Source of the DNA: an uncultured Dorea sp.
GTDB taxonomy: Bacteria; Bacillota_A; Clostridia; Lachnospirales; Lachnospiraceae
Direction: 5' to 3'
Assembly (NCBI GenBank): GCA_910579015.1
Contig: CAJTRO010000003.1
Location: 1-64,000, forward strand
Length of the DNA stretch: 64,000 bases
Shown: piece after piece, positions 60,633-64,000 of the stretch
How the letters are laid out: every line of letters begins with the position of its first letter
How positions within the stretch are numbered: position 1 is the stretch's first letter
The notes under the pieces: model-generated
Told to the model about the DNA's origin: nothing
Database searches by the model: none
The model's input: the letters and a program-made list of their open reading frames with translations, nothing else
Program-made: the position numbers and the translations under genes

Positions 60633-60678
60633 GACACTTTGCATCCGTGTACAAGCAAAGAAAGGATTAGGGAGAAAC
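60633..60678 (+). promoter_or_regulatory. Expression platform before the adhesin start
   Basis: CTTTGC (60637-60642) pairs with GCAAAG (60655-60660) to form a small hairpin just before the AGGATTAGGGAG ribosome binding site. The wider sequence CTTTGCATCC (60637-60646) can instead pair with the conserved aptamer core GGACGCAAAG, 9 of 10 positions, which would disrupt the ligand-bound fold. There is no T-run, so control is probably translational. Confidence 0.5.
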
Positions 60679-63600
60679 ATGAGTAAAAAGAAAAATGTAA
60701 GAAGTAAAAAGGCAAAGACCCTGTTAAGAGGTGCCATTGCCGCCGGCGCCGCGATCGGTGGAGCCGATGTACTTGGCGATTCTAATGTTGTATATGCTGC
60801 TGAGGGCGAGTTTGAACAGTTTAATGAGGGTGCGGGCGAGATCGTAGTGCCGTCATATTCTGAGCAGACCTTGTCGGAAGGGGCGGCCGAAGCATTGTCA
60901 CAGGAGCAGCCTGTGGCTGTAGAGAGCGTTGAGGCCGTGTCGGTCGAGGTGACAGAACAACAGCCGGCTGAGCCGTCGGTAAACACTGTTGAGGTACCGG
61001 TAAATGAGCAGGCGGACGGAATTACGGAAGCCGGCGTTGTACCAGCTGAGCCGGCAGAGGACTTGAATGCGGTCAATCCGGGAAACCCGGAGGAGGGCGC
61101 ACAGATTCCTGAGAATGAAGATCAGGAGGATGTGACGAATCCGGCACAGGAGAGTTCAGAGGCTGGTACGGAATCCACGGAAACCGCAGAATCTGAGGAG
61201 GACACAGCGTCGGAGAATTCTGAGTCAGAAGCAGTATCTTCAGAATCTACATATGAGGATGAATCGGATTCGGTTGATGACGAGGAGTCTTTGAGTGTCA
61301 ATGAAAGCTTAAGCGTATATGCGAGTGAAAGTCTGAGCGCAAGTATCGCTGACAGTTTAAATTCTAATGAACAGTCGGAGTCAGCCGTTGATCAGGAACT
61401 TAGTATTGCAGAGAGATACCAGATGCTGTTGGAGAAGCGTGTGGACGGAACACTGACGGAAGAAGAAAACAAGGAATTGCAGAGCTTGATTGCGGCTTCA
61501 ACAAGTGCCAGTACGTCATTGGTGAGTATGAATGCCAGTTTGTCAACGGAGTCGATAAAAGCAAGTGAATCTTTATCTACAGAGCAGTCACAGGATGCAT
61601 CAACGTCGGAGAGTATTTCTGATATTGTCAGTACAAGTCTGTTTACATCCGAATCTGCAAGGGAAAGCTTGAATACATCTATGTCAGAGGCAGTTTCTAC
61701 GGCACAGAGCGAGTATGACAGTCTGTTGGAACACTACAATGATGGTGAACAGAGGTTAGAAAGACTGGAAAAGTTGGCTAATTTGATAAAGGCTCAGGAA
61801 AAGGTTGTAGAGCAAAAGCGTCAGGAGGCATTAAAACGGACAGATAAAAATCTTGATAAAGTAGGGTATTATCCTGAAGCTTCTAAATTGGCAGAATTGT
61901 TGATTCAATATAAGATGCTCACAGAAGCGCAAATTAAAAATTATACAGATGTTGAGTTTGGAATGTGGGTGAGTAATGGAAATGGCGTTGATGGTTCGCA
62001 TGTCACAGCAACCTATGTAGATGCAGATGGAAATCGTCAAGAAAGATACTTTGATTATGTTACATCAGGTAAGGATGGTAAACCAATAGCCGATAGAAAC
62101 GGGTATGGCAGTTGGGGAACAGCATTAACTCCTAATCGTGATAATGCAACAAAAGTAGAGCATATTTCTGTTGTTGAACTGTTTAAAGATAATCATGGAA
62201 AGTTTATTTTTGACAAAAATGACTCTACTAAAGGTGGTACACTTTACTTTAAAGAAAAGGACTTTGTTGAAGGTAAGGATGAATATCAGAATGAGTATCG
62301 TAGTGAATATGTAGAAAAATCGGAGATTCTGAGCACACAGATAAGTGAAAGTATCAGACAAAGTGATTCTTTTTTGAAAGTGTCAGAAGAGGCAAGTGCT
62401 TCAGCTAGTACAAGCGCTTTAGCCAGTGCAAATACATTAGATTCGAAGAGTGCGTCATTGTCAGCGAGCGAAGCTGGTTCAGGATCAACAAGTGTATCAT
62501 TATCGACGAGTTTAAGTGCATCACTGTCAGCGTATGGGAGTGAATCAGCAAGTATATCGGAAAAGTTAAGTACATCTGCATCATTAAGTGAAAGTGCGTC
62601 AACGAGCGACAGTAAATCGATTAGTGAAAGTGCATCAGCAAGTGCCAGCAAATCATTAAGTGAAAGTGTGTCAATGAGCGTAAGTGCATCAACAAGTGCG
62701 AGTACAAGTACATCCCTGAGCGATAGCACGTCGGTAAGTGCAAGTACATCAGAGAGCACCAGCAAATCAATAAGTGAAAGTGAATTAGCAAGTGAGAGCG
62801 CAAGTACATCCCTGAGTGATAGTACGTCGGTAAGTGCAAGTACATCAGAGAGCACCAGCAAATCAATAAGTGAATTAGCAAGTGAGAGCGCAAGTGCATC
62901 AACAAGTGCGAGTGAAAGCACATCCTTAAGTGATAGCGTGTCCGTAAGCGATAGTACATCAACAAGTGCAAGCGCATCTGCAAGTGAGAGCACAAGTACC
63001 AGCGAATATGAGAGCGAAGAGGCCAGCACCAGCGAGAGCATTTCTGCTTCCATCAGCGAAAGCATAAGTGCAAGTGAAAGCATAAGTATAAGCGAAAGCA
63101 TGAGCCTTAGCACCAGTGCAAGTGAGAGCGCATCCATGAACGCAAGCGAGAGTGAGAGCAGTTCCATCAGCGCAAGCGAGAGCCGCTCAGCAAGCATGAG
63201 TGACAGCGTAAGTGTCTCCACAAGTGAAAGCACCAGCGAAGACCTGAATACAAGTGAAGTGGAAGAGGGAAGCACCAGCCAGTCAGTGAGCCTGAGTGTA
63301 TCCGCAAGTGAGAGCACAAGCATGAGTGAGAGTGCAAGTCAGAGCACATCTGTAAGCGCAAGCCAGAGTGCATCCACGAGCGAGAGCGGTAACCAGAGCG
63401 CATCCACGAGCGAGAGTGACAACCAGAGTGTATCCGCGAGCGAGAGCGCTAGTCTGAGTACATCTGTAAGCAATAGCGAGAGTACATCTGTAAGTGACAG
63501 CGCAAGCGAGAGTACGTCGATTGCAGAAGTTGTGACACCGGACGACGACGGTCCGACCACACCGGCAGGCGACGCTCCGGCGGCGCCGACAGTTACAGGC

Positions 63601-63966
63601 ACAGTTCCGGCAGTTACGGGAACAGCTCCGGCGGTAGTCCCGTTGGCGGCGGCGCCGACACCGGCTCCGGCAGGCGTTACTGTACCGGATGATACGGTTC
63701 CGCTGGCGGTTATGGAGGAAGAAGACGAACTCCAGAGCATAGAAGATCAGGATGAGGACGATCAGGCAGTTGTACAGCTTGATGACGGCGAAGTTCCTCT
63801 GGCCAACATAGAAACTGATCAGGGCATGGGTGTCAGTCACAGAATTCTTCATTATACCGAACTGATTCTGGCAGCTATTATGGGAGGCGCTTATATCGGA
63901 AGCACGAGAAAGCAGAAGAAAGAACTCTCTGCGCTGAGAAAAAGAATTGATGATGAAGAAAGGTAA
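60679..63966 (+). CDS. Large serine-rich repeat surface protein with C-terminal membrane anchor
   Basis: The 1095-residue protein has a basic signal peptide with likely cleavage after VVYA (about 40), an acidic proline-containing linker, a first serine-rich region (about 150-345), a folded non-repetitive domain (about 345-550, coiled start then aromatic-rich), and a long second serine-rich region (about 555-950) made of S-x-S/T dipeptide runs. A Pro/Ala/Thr stretch with three VPLA motifs follows, then an acidic segment, one transmembrane helix (about 1057-1074) and a basic tail. No LPXTG motif is present. The layout is that of serine-rich repeat adhesins, usually glycosylated. The start is the ATG at 60679 after AGGGAG; the frame extends upstream to 60466 through the aptamers only by chance. 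Confidence 0.9.
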   Translation: MSKKKNVRSKKAKTLLRGAIAAGAAIGGADVLGDSNVVYAAEGEFEQFNEGAGEIVVPSYSEQTLSEGAAEALSQEQPVAVESVEAVSVEVTEQQPAEPSVNTVEVPVNEQADGITEAGVVPAEPAEDLNAVNPGNPEEGAQIPENEDQEDVTNPAQESSEAGTESTETAESEEDTASENSESEAVSSESTYEDESDSVDDEESLSVNESLSVYASESLSASIADSLNSNEQSESAVDQELSIAERYQMLLEKRVDGTLTEEENKELQSLIAASTSASTSLVSMNASLSTESIKASESLSTEQSQDASTSESISDIVSTSLFTSESARESLNTSMSEAVSTAQSEYDSLLEHYNDGEQRLERLEKLANLIKAQEKVVEQKRQEALKRTDKNLDKVGYYPEASKLAELLIQYKMLTEAQIKNYTDVEFGMWVSNGNGVDGSHVTATYVDADGNRQERYFDYVTSGKDGKPIADRNGYGSWGTALTPNRDNATKVEHISVVELFKDNHGKFIFDKNDSTKGGTLYFKEKDFVEGKDEYQNEYRSEYVEKSEILSTQISESIRQSDSFLKVSEEASASASTSALASANTLDSKSASLSASEAGSGSTSVSLSTSLSASLSAYGSESASISEKLSTSASLSESASTSDSKSISESASASASKSLSESVSMSVSASTSASTSTSLSDSTSVSASTSESTSKSISESELASESASTSLSDSTSVSASTSESTSKSISELASESASASTSASESTSLSDSVSVSDSTSTSASASASESTSTSEYESEEASTSESISASISESISASESISISESMSLSTSASESASMNASESESSSISASESRSASMSDSVSVSTSESTSEDLNTSEVEEGSTSQSVSLSVSASESTSMSESASQSTSVSASQSASTSESGNQSASTSESDNQSVSASESASLSTSVSNSESTSVSDSASESTSIAEVVTPDDDGPTTPAGDAPAAPTVTGTVPAVTGTAPAVVPLAAAPTPAPAGVTVPDDTVPLAVMEEEDELQSIEDQDEDDQAVVQLDDGEVPLANIETDQGMGVSHRILHYTELILAAIMGGAYIGSTRKQKKELSALRKRIDDEER
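62705..62890 (+). repeat. Tandem duplication in the serine-rich coding region
   Basis: A 96-bp block (62705-62800) is repeated in the same frame at 62801-62890 with a 6-bp (two-codon) deletion and a few substitutions. It shows how the serine-rich region grows and shrinks by slippage or recombination without loss of frame. Confidence 0.9.
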
Positions 63967-64000
63967 GAAATAGTTAATGGAATTTTGTTGGATGGACATA

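Noticed and set aside
60466..60678. Adhesin frame beginning at 60466
   Set aside because: The extra 71 codons run through aptamers 2 and 3; the good ribosome binding site and signal peptide are at 60679.
60679..60810. Accessory-Sec (KxYKxGKxW) signal peptide
   Set aside because: The N-terminus is short and ordinary; the motif is not found.
62286..63323. 345-codon open frame antisense to the serine-rich repeat
   Set aside because: It arises from the codon periodicity of AGT/AGC/TCA repeats, encodes a monotonous Leu/Ser/Ala pattern and has no ribosome binding site.
62380..63525. Regular short repeats that might be taken for a CRISPR array
   Set aside because: The repeats are in-frame serine codons without fixed-length unique spacers.
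63700..63966. LPXTG sorting signal in the serine-rich protein
   Set aside because: No LPXTG or close variant is present; the VPLA motifs do not fit a sortase site and the tail after the helix is long.
1..64000. rRNA or tRNA genes
   Set aside because: No conserved rRNA segments or tRNA cloverleaf-like sequences were noticed; a covariance-model scan would settle this.

Overview
The window looks like a chromosomal segment of a gut-type Clostridia bacterium, most likely Lachnospiraceae. The basis is the CIRCE-hrcA-grpE-dnaK-dnaJ operon, cdaA-cdaR next to an HPr gene, the potABCD order, strong GGAGG-type ribosome binding sites, mid-range GC, and a CBS/DRTGG-type pyrophosphatase. No rRNA or tRNA gene was seen, and the species cannot be fixed from the sequence alone.

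Layout. (1) 1-2187: mobile DNA. The end of an integrative element enters from the left and abuts a 54-codon remnant of a tyrosine recombinase gene; an intact tyrosine recombinase follows. (2) 2188-15668: housekeeping, with uvrB, uvrA, an MreB-like gene, recD2 and comFC, then two unknown membrane proteins leading into the c-di-AMP cyclase cdaA, its regulator cdaR and an HPr protein. (3) 15801-31384: metabolism, with a glycogen-debranching enzyme, purA, asnB, metA, an AI-2E-family membrane protein, a DUF1540 protein, a second asparagine synthetase that lacks the glutaminase nucleophile, a methyltransferase, hslO and nadE. (4) 31485-43899: potABCD polyamine uptake, an S1-domain protein, ppaC, a flavoredoxin-like protein, a MATE pump, a polysaccharide deacetylase, tcdA and rarA. 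(5) 44033-50982: a heat-shock operon under a perfect CIRCE operator, and a GH10-like lipid-anchored or membrane glycosidase. (6) 51388-59886: an Rpn-like nuclease, an ABC-2 exporter divergent from a two-component system, an ornithine-cyclodeaminase-family enzyme translationally coupled to ridA, and an Mrp/NBP35 ATPase. (7) 59887-64000: an RNA-rich leader followed by a very large serine-rich surface protein.

The most striking system is region 7. Three consecutive c-di-GMP-I (GEMM-I) type aptamers (60382-60632) lie directly upstream of the 1095-residue serine-rich protein. Aptamers 2 and 3 are a recent duplication (2 differences in 47 nt). Aptamer 1 carries G at the position matching Vc2 G20, while aptamers 2 and 3 carry A, the base associated with relaxed or cyclic AMP-GMP recognition. 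The linkers between aptamers are palindromic and compete with the P1 helices, and a sequence just before the ribosome binding site can pair 9 of 10 with the conserved aptamer core. Together this suggests a multi-input second-messenger switch controlling a surface adhesin.

The adhesin has a serine-rich / folded AT-rich domain / serine-rich layout but no LPXTG anchor; it ends in a transmembrane helix with a charged tail. Other unusual points are several families of small repeats (four 31-bp tandem copies made from the 3' end of ridA, hairpin repeats between grpE and dnaK, and two inverted 30-nt palindromes after the Mrp gene), a PotD with a C-terminal membrane helix, and a PotA with an added second TOBE-like domain.
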